Of a stretch of DNA of 5,726 nt, positions 1 to 5,095 are shown one piece after another. The position numbers were made by a program, and so were the translations under genes. Numbering within the stretch: the first letter of the stretch is position 1; each line of letters opens with the position of its first letter. Location: contig CALEIO010000255.1 in NCBI GenBank assembly GCA_937875885.1, positions 1 through 5,726 on the forward strand, written 5' to 3'. Below the pieces are notes generated by a model that did no database searches, was not told the origin of the DNA, and saw nothing but the letters and a program-made list of their open reading frames with translations. Source of the DNA: an uncultured Clostridia bacterium. Its GTDB lineage: Bacteria > Bacillota > Clostridia > Oscillospirales > Acutalibacteraceae.

Positions 1-2
1 GC

Positions 3-572
3 GAATGCGGTGAGATCCTCGTTCCTCAGAAAGAGCTGAAAAAACTTCCCGTTATTCATGTACCGATCGTAAATGATGTAAGACCCGACGGCGTGATTCG
101 CGGTGCCAAGGTAGATGCAGCTGAAAAGCTGATCTATCTGGATGCCGGAACCAAGGGCCTGAAGGCAACAGAATTTGAAAAAGTATTCTTCAAGATTGAC
201 AATGCAAGCGTTACCAAGGTAACCTTAGCAGGTATGAACGGAACCGCAGTACGCACCGGAGACGATCTTGTGTGCAACGGCGATACCGTAACTGTTTGGG
301 CACAAAACGAAGACGGCGTAGAGGTATTTGTAACCTATACCGTGATCGTAATGGGTGATGCAAACTGCGACGGAAAGATTAACGTAAAGGATGCAACCCA
401 TATTCAGAAAGCGGTTGCAGGACTTGCAGAACTTACAGGTGAGGGTGCACTCAGCGCAGATGCCGACGTAAACGGTAACATCAACGTAAAGGATGCAACA
501 GCTGTACAGAAGTTTGTTGCAGGAATTGAAACAGGATTACCTGTGGGCAAAGAAGAGACCGTGAAAAAATAA
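3..572 (+). CDS. Dockerin type I domain protein, C-terminal part (5' end outside window)
   Basis: The frame is open from the left edge, so this is the last 189 residues of a longer protein, not a gene starting at the GTG at 93. The C-terminus is a type I dockerin (about residues 118-175). Its two calcium-loop repeats are D119-A-N121-C-D123-G-K-I-N-V-K-D130 and D153-A-D155-V-N157-G-N-I-N-V-K-D164, each followed by an A-T-x-x-Q-K-x-V-A-G helix. Before it, residues about 35-117 look like a small beta-sandwich module ending in a T-Y-T-V-I-V strand, a common lead-in to dockerins in Ruminococcaceae. Dockerins bind cohesins on scaffoldins, so the protein is probably secreted or surface attached. Its catalytic part, if any, is not in the window. 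Many gut Clostridia carry dockerins without a classic cellulosome, so the partner is unknown. A terminator follows directly. Confidence 0.9.
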   Translation, partial: ECGEILVPQKELKKLPVIHVPIVNDVRPDGVIRGAKVDAAEKLIYLDAGTKGLKATEFEKVFFKIDNASVTKVTLAGMNGTAVRTGDDLVCNGDTVTVWAQNEDGVEVFVTYTVIVMGDANCDGKINVKDATHIQKAVAGLAELTGEGALSADADVNGNINVKDATAVQKFVAGIETGLPVGKEETVKK

Positions 573-577
573 AGCAG

Positions 578-605
578 AAAGCCTGACGTTTTAGTCAGGC
601 TTTTT
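578..605 (+). terminator. Rho-independent terminator after the dockerin gene
   Basis: A perfect 7-bp stem (GCCTGAC at 581-587 with GTCAGGC at 594-600) has a 6-nt loop and is followed by TTTTT (601-605). AAA at 578-580 can extend the stem by pairing with the first Ts. It starts 5 bases after the stop codon and separates this gene from the regulator/ABC unit. Confidence 0.92.
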
Positions 606-675
606 ATGTTTTTGCAAGGATTCACAGCGGTTTTATGGCGCAACTAAAATTAACATTCTTGTATGCTATGGTTTG

Positions 676-704
676 TTGAATAAAGAAATATTCAGTGATA
701 TAAT
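676..704 (+). promoter_or_regulatory. Sigma-A promoter of the regulator-ABC transporter operon
   Basis: The -35 box TTGAAT (676-681) and a perfect -10 box TATAAT (699-704) are separated by the ideal 17 bp. The -10 is also extended, with TGA directly before it (696-698). Transcription would begin near 711, leaving an untranslated leader of only about 17 nt before the preferred start codon at 728. Confidence 0.85.
677..694 (+). promoter_or_regulatory. Candidate operator: inverted repeat in the promoter spacer
   Basis: TGAATA (677-682) and TATTCA (689-694) form a perfect 6-bp inverted repeat with a 6-nt gap. It overlaps the end of the -35 box and fills most of the spacer up to the -10. A protein bound here would block RNA polymerase. 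The natural candidate is the DNA-binding protein encoded immediately downstream, acting as autorepressor. The repeat is seen directly; its role is inferred. Confidence 0.5.
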
Positions 705-712
705 GGATTTCG

Positions 713-718
713 AAAGGA
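713..718 (+). promoter_or_regulatory. Ribosome binding site deciding the start of the XRE-AbrB regulator
   Basis: AAAGGA sits 9 nt before the ATG at 728 but directly abuts the earlier in-frame ATG at 719. The spacing supports translation from 728. Confidence 0.7.
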
Positions 719-727
719 ATGAAAAAT

Positions 728-1126
728 ATGATTGGTGCAAATATTAAATTCCTCAGAAACAGGCAGGGACTTTCCCAGGAGCAACTTGCAGAGAAGCTTG
801 GCGTTACCCGCCAGACTGTTGCAAAGTGGGAGTGTGGCGAGTCTGTGCCCGATGCTCTCAAGTGTGCGGATATGTCGGTTTTCTTCAATGTTTCTTTGGA
901 TGTGCTGGTGTTTTTTGACCTGAGCAACGAGGAAGCGGAGCAGAATCAGGCAGACGGAAAGTTTATTTTCGGTATCGTTAAAGTGGGCGAGAGAGGTCAG
1001 ATTGTCATCCCTAAATGTGCACGTGAAAAATACAACATTAAACAGGGAGACAAACTACTGGCTGTGGGCGATTCAAGGGGTATGGCTTTTGCAAAAATCC
1101 GAGGGTTGTCCGACATTAATTTATAA
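728..1126 (+). CDS. XRE-family HTH / AbrB-like swapped-hairpin transcriptional regulator
   Basis: This 132-residue cytoplasmic DNA-binding protein has two domains. Residues about 4-60 form a Cro/C1-type helix-turn-helix, with the hallmark L-S-Q-E-Q-L-A-E-K-L-G-V-T-R-Q-T-V-A-K-W run and a W-E-x-G-x-S-x-P-D end. After an acidic linker (about 66-78), residues about 81-125 match the AbrB/SpoVT swapped-hairpin fold: G-x-V-K-V-x-x-R-G-Q-I-V-I-P, then Y-x-I-K-x-G-D-K-L-L-A-V-G. AbrB domains dimerise and can bind DNA, so the protein may dimerise through its C-terminus. The start at 728 is preferred over 719 because of RBS spacing. It is the first gene of the unit, 14 bp before the ABC ATPase start used here, and is the likely local regulator of the transporter. 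The inducer is not evident. Confidence 0.88.
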   Translation: MIGANIKFLRNRQGLSQEQLAEKLGVTRQTVAKWECGESVPDALKCADMSVFFNVSLDVLVFFDLSNEEAEQNQADGKFIFGIVKVGERGQIVIPKCAREKYNIKQGDKLLAVGDSRGMAFAKIRGLSDINL

Positions 1127-1140
1127 ACAGAGTGATTGAA

Positions 1141-1872
1141 ATGATTGCTGTAAAAACAGAAAAACTTACAAAAAAATACAAAGATAAAACTGTGGTTTCG
1201 GAGCTTGACCTTTCTGTGGAGAAAGGAGAAATCTATGCGCTTCTGGGTGTAAACGGAGCAGGAAAATCTACTACCGTTAAAATGCTTTCCTGCCTGATTT
1301 CTCCTACATCGGGCGATGCTTTTATCCTTGGTAACAGCATTATAGAAGATAGCGTCAGAGTTAAAGAAAAAATAAGTGTTTCTCCCCAGGAAACCTCTGT
1401 GGCGCCCAACCTTACCGTAAGAGAAAACCTGGAATTTATGGCAGGTGTGTTTGGGTTTGATAAGCTTGAGATAAAAGAAAGAACAGACCGTATTATTGAC
1501 GAATTCAATATGCAGGAGATAGAGAATACAAGGGCGAAAAAGCTTTCAGGCGGATGGCAGAGAAGATTGAGCATTGCTATGGCGCTCATAACAGAGCCCG
1601 AGGTATTGTTTCTTGATGAGCCTACTCTGGGGCTGGATGTGTTTGCTCGCAGAGAGCTGTGGAAACAGATAAAAATGCTTAAAAATCAGGTTACAATAAT
1701 CCTTACAACTCATTATATGGAAGAAGCAGAAGCTCTTGCAGACAGAATCGGAATTATGTATCGTGGTGTGCTCAGAGCCCAGGGGACAGCGGAAGAGCTT
1801 AAAGCTCTGGCAGGGGCAGATACTTTTGAGGATGCTTTTGTAAAGCTTGCAGCAAATGAGGTGAGCTTATGA
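1141..1872 (+). CDS. ABC transporter ATP-binding protein (DrrA/CcmA-like exporter ATPase)
   Basis: The 243-residue nucleotide-binding subunit carries every expected motif: Walker A G-V-N-G-A-G-K-S-T (36-44), Q-loop Q83 in S-P-Q-E, signature L-S-G-G-W-Q-R-R (135-142), Walker B V-L-F-L-D-E-P (155-161), D-loop G-L-D (164-166) and H-loop H191. Length and spacing are normal for ABC-2 exporters of the DrrA/NatA/CcmA group, so it should be active. It would power the permease encoded next, whose start codon overlaps its stop by 4 bases (ATGA), implying translational coupling. An in-frame GTG at 1132 is possible, but the ATG at 1141 has a better placed weak SD (AGAGTGA, 1129-1135) and gives the usual short N-terminus. 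The exported substrate cannot be read from the sequence; drugs, peptides or lipids are all plausible. Confidence 0.93.
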   Translation: MIAVKTEKLTKKYKDKTVVSELDLSVEKGEIYALLGVNGAGKSTTVKMLSCLISPTSGDAFILGNSIIEDSVRVKEKISVSPQETSVAPNLTVRENLEFMAGVFGFDKLEIKERTDRIIDEFNMQEIENTRAKKLSGGWQRRLSIAMALITEPEVLFLDEPTLGLDVFARRELWKQIKMLKNQVTIILTTHYMEEAEALADRIGIMYRGVLRAQGTAEELKALAGADTFEDAFVKLAANEVSL

Positions 1873-2618
1873 GAAAAACATTGGTTTTTGCATCCCGAAA
1901 CACTAAAGAGATACTCCGTGATGCGGGTACTTTTTTGTTTGGAATACTCTTCCCTTTGGTGCTTATGGTGCTGCTTTCTGCAATAAATAATGCTGTTCCG
2001 GCCCAGGCAGAACTGACGCTTTTTGAGATAGAAAACCTGGCACCGGGAATTGTTCAGTTTGGCTTGAGTTTTATAGCGCTTTTTACTGCAACATTGGTGT
2101 CAAAAGACAGAACAACAAGTTTTATTTTAAGGCTTTTTACCTCACCACTCAGACCCTACCAGTATATATTGGGGTACACCTTGCCCCTGTTGCCTATGGC
2201 GGTGGTGCAGATGCTTGTTTGCTACGTGGGTGCTTTGTGTTTCGGACTTGCGATTTCAGCAGATATTTTGCTCTCTGTAGCGGTGAGCATTCCCTCGGCG
2301 GTTATGTTTATCGGAATCGGACTTTTGTGTGGCACATGGCTTAACGAAAAGGCTGTTGGCGGTGTGTGCGGAGCAATGCTTACAAATCTTTCTGCTTGGC
2401 TTTCGGGTACTTGGTTTGATTTGTCGCTGGTGGGAGGAGCCTTTGAGAAAACAGCAGGATTTCTTCCTTTTGTTCACGGAGTTAATGCAGGCAGATATGC
2501 ACTTTCGGGTGACTATGCACAGATTCCCGCAGAGCTTCTGTGGGTGACGGGATACGCTGTAGTAATCTGTATCTGTGCGGTGGTTTTGTTCAGATTCAGA
2601 ATGAAACAGGACAAGTGA
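1869..2618 (+). CDS. ABC-2 type transporter permease
   Basis: This 249-residue integral membrane protein has about six hydrophobic segments, at roughly 21-39, 58-77, 101-124, 133-156, 163-181 and 225-243. The N-terminal stretch (R-N-T-K-E-I-L-R-D, 10-18) is the amphipathic coupling helix typical of ABC-2 permeases. The cytoplasmic loop S-K-D-R-T-T-S-F-I-L-R-L-F-T-S-P-L (78-94) matches the family's conserved region between TM2 and TM3. The tail is short and basic (R-F-R-M-K-Q-D-K). Two copies would pair with two copies of the upstream ATPase to form an exporter in the cytoplasmic membrane. The start overlaps the ATPase stop (ATGA), and a terminator follows 23 bp after the stop. The family is clear; the substrate is unknown. 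Confidence 0.9.
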   Translation: MRKTLVFASRNTKEILRDAGTFLFGILFPLVLMVLLSAINNAVPAQAELTLFEIENLAPGIVQFGLSFIALFTATLVSKDRTTSFILRLFTSPLRPYQYILGYTLPLLPMAVVQMLVCYVGALCFGLAISADILLSVAVSIPSAVMFIGIGLLCGTWLNEKAVGGVCGAMLTNLSAWLSGTWFDLSLVGGAFEKTAGFLPFVHGVNAGRYALSGDYAQIPAELLWVTGYAVVICICAVVLFRFRMKQDK

Positions 2619-2641
2619 ATGTACTGAGCTAAAATTTCGGG

Positions 2642-2670
2642 CGCTCCGACTTTTCGGTCGGAGCGTTTTT
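2642..2670 (+). terminator. Rho-independent terminator after the ABC permease
   Basis: A GC-rich perfect 9-bp stem (CGCTCCGAC at 2642-2650 with GTCGGAGCG at 2657-2665) has a 6-nt TTTTCG loop and is followed by TTTTT (2666-2670). It closes the regulator-ABC unit and insulates the hydrogenase operon. Confidence 0.95.
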
Positions 2671-2774
2671 GTGTTGTAAAGGCAGAGCTTTTACGCGGAA
2701 ATTTGAGTGAAAAACAGCAGATTTTCTGCAAAATAAAGATAAAAATCGGCAAATAGGATGAAATAGGAAAAACT

Positions 2775-2792
2775 TTGTGAAATATTAAACAT
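2775..2792 (+). promoter_or_regulatory. Upstream Rex-like palindrome (weaker candidate operator)
   Basis: The left half TTGTGAA (2775-2781) is a perfect Rex half-site. The right half (2786-2792) keeps 4 of 7 positions of TTCACAA. The inner 16-mer (2776-2791) has symmetric TGT/ACA ends around an AATATT core. It lies 53 bp, close to five helical turns, upstream of the better site at the promoter. It could be an auxiliary operator, but the region is AT-rich and chance is possible. Confidence 0.35.
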
Positions 2793-2808
2793 ACTTTGTT
2801 CAGAATGG

Positions 2809-2837
2809 TTGCTTATTCAGGCAATATATGTTATAAT
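2809..2837 (+). promoter_or_regulatory. Promoter of the ferredoxin-HydS-phosphatase operon
   Basis: A perfect -10 TATAAT (2832-2837) is preceded by an extended -10 TGT (2829-2831). The -35 candidate TTGCTT (2809-2814) is weak but sits at the ideal 17-bp spacing. Transcription would start near 2844, giving a leader of about 70 nt. It is the only good promoter between the ABC terminator and the first ferredoxin gene. Confidence 0.75.
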
Positions 2838-2855
2838 ATTAACAACTATATGTTA
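2825..2855 (+). repeat. Direct repeat TATATGTTA and third phased half-site
   Basis: TATATGTTA occurs at 2825-2833 and again at 2847-2855, offset by 22 bp. With TAACA at 2840-2844 this gives three TGTTA/TAACA half-sites in alternating orientation, each 11 bp from the next. TTAACA (2839-2844) and TGTTAA (2851-2856) form a second inverted repeat that shares the middle half-site. Confidence 0.55.
2828..2845 (+). promoter_or_regulatory. Candidate Rex (NADH/NAD+ sensor) operator overlapping the -10 box
   Basis: The 18-mer at 2828-2845 matches the Firmicutes Rex consensus TTGTTAANNNNTTAACAA at 12 of 14 fixed positions. The right half is perfect, and the mismatches are A at position 1 and T at position 7. 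TGTTA (2829-2833) and TAACA (2840-2844) are the palindromic arms. The site covers the -10 and the predicted start of transcription, the usual repressing position. Rex represses fermentation and hydrogenase genes when NADH is low, which fits the encoded proteins. No rex gene is in the window, so the assignment rests on motif and context. Confidence 0.6.
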
Positions 2856-2864
2856 AAGAGATTG

Positions 2865-2885
2865 ACCCCGCGTTTTTGTGTGGGT
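2865..2885 (+). other. Possible hairpin in the operon leader
   Basis: ACCC (2865-2868) pairs with GGGT (2882-2885). After one bulged C, GCG (2870-2872) pairs with TGT (2879-2881), including G-U pairs, around a 6-nt loop. No T-run follows, so it is not a terminator. It ends 15 nt before the AAGGAG site of the first ferredoxin gene and might shape the 5' end of the mRNA. Weak, and of unknown function. Confidence 0.3.
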
Positions 2886-2914
2886 ATAACTCATAAAATT
2901 AAGGAGATTGGCTT

Positions 2915-3154
2915 ATGAAAGTAACAGTATGTATTGGTAGCTCATGCCATATTAAAGGCTCTCGTCAGATCGTTGAGCAGCTTCAGACTCTGATTGCACA
3001 GAACAACCTGGATGAAAATGTTGAGCTTGCAGGAACTTTCTGTATGGGAAAGTGTCAGCAGGGCGTATGTGTTATGGTTGATGAGGAGTTCTTCTCTGTA
3101 ACACCCGAAACTGCAACCGAGTTCTTTGAGAAAAACATACTCGAGAAGGTATAA
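2915..3154 (+). CDS. Thioredoxin-like [2Fe-2S] ferredoxin, copy 1
   Basis: A 79-residue soluble protein with the cysteine pattern C6-x4-C11 (C-I-G-S-S-C-H) and C43-x3-C47 (F-C-M-G-K-C). This is the signature of the thioredoxin-fold [2Fe-2S] ferredoxins related to the NuoE/HoxE C-terminal half. It contains only that domain, without the N-terminal helical part of NuoE. The start is certain: AAGGAG (2901-2906) lies 8 nt before the ATG. It is the first gene of the operon and probably carries electrons to or from the hydrogenase-like sensor, or serves as a redox-responsive subunit of it; this role is inferred from position. An extra cysteine, C52, is absent from the paralogue that follows. One base separates its stop from the next start codon. 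Confidence 0.9.
   Translation: MKVTVCIGSSCHIKGSRQIVEQLQTLIAQNNLDENVELAGTFCMGKCQQGVCVMVDEEFFSVTPETATEFFEKNILEKV
3144..3149 (+). promoter_or_regulatory. Ribosome binding site for ferredoxin copy 2, inside copy 1
   Basis: AGAAGG lies in the last codons of the first ferredoxin gene, 6 nt before the ATG at 3156. It rules out the earlier in-frame TTG at 3126, which would add ten residues unlike the family N-terminus. Confidence 0.8.
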
Positions 3155-3155
3155 A

Positions 3156-3410
3156 ATGGTAATTGTACAGATTTGTGTTGGTTCTTCCTGTCATCTTAAG
3201 GGTTCTGCAAAGATAGTTGAGCTTCTGCAGAAAGCTGTGGAGGAGAATAACCTGGATTCTGAAGTGACTCTTTCCGGAAATTTCTGCATCGGCAAATGCA
3301 ACCGTGAGGGCGTTACACTTCAGGTGGATGATGATGTCTTCACAGGAATCACCGTGGAGAACTTTAGAGAGTTTTTTAACGATAACATATTAAGCAGAGT
3401 TAAAGAGTAA
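3156..3410 (+). CDS. Thioredoxin-like [2Fe-2S] ferredoxin, copy 2
   Basis: An 84-residue paralogue of the preceding protein, with the same ligand pattern: C7-x4-C12 (C-V-G-S-S-C-H) and C44-x3-C48 (F-C-I-G-K-C). Aligned by hand from the first cysteine to one residue past the fourth, 26 of 43 positions are identical, so the pair arose by tandem duplication and then diverged. The conserved blocks are G-S-S-C-H, K-G-S, I-V-E, N-N-L-D and the C-x3-C turn. Differences concentrate after the fourth cysteine, where this copy has N-R-E-G-V-T and no extra cysteine. Two forms may have different potentials or partners, for example one for the sensor and one for a separate electron donor; that is speculation. 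The hydrogenase-like gene starts 11 bp downstream. Confidence 0.9.
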   Translation: MVIVQICVGSSCHLKGSAKIVELLQKAVEENNLDSEVTLSGNFCIGKCNREGVTLQVDDDVFTGITVENFREFFNDNILSRVKE

Positions 3411-3421
3411 GTGGTGTAAGT

Positions 3422-5095
3422 ATGAATTGTTTAACACTCAAAAAATCAAACTGCAAGAATTGCTACAAATGTATCCGCCATTGTCCTGTTAAGGCAATCC
3501 GTTTTTCGGGCAATCAGGCTCACATTATCGGCAACGAATGTATTCTTTGCGGTCAGTGCTTTGTAGTGTGCCCCCAGAACGCTAAAGAGATTGTAAACGA
3601 AACAGAGAAGGTAAAGGTTTTCCTTCAGGGCAGCGACCCCGTAATTGTTAGCCTTGCACCTTCCTTTGTGGCAAACTATGAGGGTGTGGGCATTAATGCT
3701 ATGAGAGCTGCCCTCAAGAAGCTGGGCTTCGCCGATGTGGAAGAAACCGCTATCGGTGCCACAATGGTAAAGAACGAATATGAGAGAATGATTAAGGAAG
3801 AAGAAAGAGATATCGTTATCTCCTCCTGCTGTCATTCAATTAATCTTTTGATACAGAAGTATTTCCCCTCATCACTTAAGTATCTGGCAGAGGTTATGTC
3901 TCCCATGCAGGCCCATTGTCAGGATATCAAGAATCGATTCCCCGGAGCAAAGACCGTTTTCATCGGTCCCTGTGTGGCTAAAAAGGACGAGGCGGAATAT
4001 TACGAAAACATTGTTGATGCGGTGCTCACCTTTGAAGAGCTCACAAGCTGGCTTGAAGAGGAGAAGATTGAGCTGGACAGAGATATGGACAGCGACCCTT
4101 GCAGCAGAGCAAGATTTTTTCCCACTACAGGCGGTGTGCTCAAGACAATGGCAACAGAGAACACAGGTTTTTCTTATGTTGCTGTTGATGGTGTTGACAA
4201 CTGTATTGCCGCACTCAAGGATATTGAAAACGGCAAAATCAACAAGTGCTTTATAGAAATGTCTGCTTGCTACGGAAGTTGCATCGGAGGTCCCGTTATG
4301 GAGAAAAACCACCGTGCTCCCATCAGGGATTATGTAGCTATTGCTTCCTTTGCAGGTGAAAAGGACTTTGATGTTGAGCAGCCTGCTTCTGCAGAGCTCA
4401 GAAAGAATTTTGCTTTCATCGAGCACAAGCTGCCCATGCCCTCTGAAATTGAGATTTCTTCTGTTTTACGTCAGATGGGCAAGTTCAAGCCTTCTCAGGA
4501 GCTCAACTGCGGCTCCTGCGGATACAACACCTGTCGCGAAAAGGCAATTGCTATTTTCCAGGGCAAGGCAGAGTCTTCCATGTGTCTGCCTTATCTTAAG
4601 GACAAGGCAGAGAGCTTCTCTGACACAATGGTAAGAAATACTCCCAACGGACTTATTGTTCTTAACGAACAGCTTGAGGTTCAGCAGATAAACAACGCTG
4701 CAAGAAATATGATGAATATCCGCAGCGCAAGCGATGTGCTGGGCGAATCCGTTGTAAGAATCCTTGACCCTGCAATATTTATGGATGTGCTTAAGAGCGG
4801 ACGTGATGTTCACGGACAGAGAGTGTACCTTGCAGAGTACAAGAAATATATTGAGCAGACAGTTGTTCACGACAGAGAATCCCATCTGCTCATCGGTATT
4901 ATGAGAGATATTACCGAGGAAGAAACTCAGAGAGAGCGCAGAGAGCGCATTGGACGCAATACCATCGAGGTTGCCGACAGAGTTGTAGACAAGCAGATGA
5001 GAATTGTTCAGGAGATTGCCTCCTTGCTTGGTGAGACTGCGGCAGAAACCAAGATTGCTCTTACAAAGCTAAAGGAGTCCATTTCTGATGAATGA
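3422..5095 (+). CDS. hydS: Putative sensory [FeFe]-hydrogenase with PAS domain (HydS, group C-like)
   Basis: The 557-residue cytoplasmic protein has these domains in order. Two [4Fe-4S] ferredoxin motifs (C11-C14-C17-C21 and C40-C43-C46-C50) come first. The H-domain (about 72-350) has L1 S-S-C-C-H-S (134-139), L2 I-G-P-C-V-A-K-K (181-188) and L3 E-M-S-A-C-Y-G-S-C-I-G-G (279-290); the H-cluster ligands are C137, C184, C283 and C287. A further Fe-S domain follows (C363-x2-C366-x4-C371-x16-C388). A PAS domain (about 400-500) ends in R-D-I-T, and a charged helical tail (about 500-557) lacks a kinase domain. The methionines next to the second and third cluster cysteines in catalytic enzymes are replaced by G182 and S281, as reported for sensory hydrogenases. 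It probably senses H2 or redox state and signals to the overlapping phosphatase rather than making H2 in bulk. The start has a GGTG-type RBS 5-7 nt upstream. Also known as HfsB-like in thermophilic clostridia. Confidence 0.88.
   Translation: MNCLTLKKSNCKNCYKCIRHCPVKAIRFSGNQAHIIGNECILCGQCFVVCPQNAKEIVNETEKVKVFLQGSDPVIVSLAPSFVANYEGVGINAMRAALKKLGFADVEETAIGATMVKNEYERMIKEEERDIVISSCCHSINLLIQKYFPSSLKYLAEVMSPMQAHCQDIKNRFPGAKTVFIGPCVAKKDEAEYYENIVDAVLTFEELTSWLEEEKIELDRDMDSDPCSRARFFPTTGGVLKTMATENTGFSYVAVDGVDNCIAALKDIENGKINKCFIEMSACYGSCIGGPVMEKNHRAPIRDYVAIASFAGEKDFDVEQPASAELRKNFAFIEHKLPMPSEIEISSVLRQMGKFKPSQELNCGSCGYNTCREKAIAIFQGKAESSMCLPYLKDKAESFSDTMVRNTPNGLIVLNEQLEVQQINNAARNMMNIRSASDVLGESVVRILDPAIFMDVLKSGRDVHGQRVYLAEYKKYIEQTVVHDRESHLLIGIMRDITEEETQRERRERIGRNTIEVADRVVDKQMRIVQEIASLLGETAAETKIALTKLKESISDE
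5071..5077 (+). promoter_or_regulatory. Ribosome binding site of the phosphatase, inside hydS
   Basis: AAAGGAG lies 10 nt before the ATG at 5088, within the hydS coding region. It is a strong SD and fixes the phosphatase start in the overlap. Confidence 0.85.

Noticed and set aside
93..572. Independent gene starting at the GTG at 93
   Set aside because: The frame is open back to position 3 with protein-like sequence (E-C-G-E...), and no ribosome binding site precedes 93. It is the end of a longer gene.
622..927. Minus-strand open frame covering the regulator promoter and N-terminus
   Set aside because: It is antisense to a strong promoter and a clear XRE domain, and its composition is not protein-like.
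1132..1140. GTG start at 1132 for the ABC ATPase
   Set aside because: No SD precedes it, while the ATG at 1141 has a weak one and gives the usual family N-terminus. The three extra residues add nothing recognisable.
2676..2729. Two small hairpins (2676-2694 and 2717-2729)
   Set aside because: Stems of 8 bp (one G-U pair) and 5 bp with 3-nt loops in AT-rich DNA. They lie upstream of the promoter and no gene depends on them. On the minus strand the second is followed by Ts, but there is no minus-strand gene to terminate.
2751..2768. Direct repeat AAATAGGA at a 10-bp step
   Set aside because: Only two short AT-rich copies, with no link to the promoter elements; probably chance.
3126..3155. TTG start at 3126 for ferredoxin copy 2
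   Set aside because: It overlaps the previous gene, lacks a well-spaced RBS, and would add residues absent from copy 1. AGAAGG fits the ATG at 3156.
2915..3410. Assignment of the small ferredoxins as NuoE/HndA subunits of NADH dehydrogenase
   Set aside because: They contain only the C-terminal thioredoxin-like cluster domain (79 and 84 residues) and lack the N-terminal helical region of NuoE. No NuoF is present in the window.
3872..4426. Long minus-strand open frames within hydS (also 3446-3835 and 4466-4885) and within the phosphatase (5097-5567)
   Set aside because: They lie antisense to well-supported genes, have no recognisable domains or RBS, and look like codon-bias shadows.
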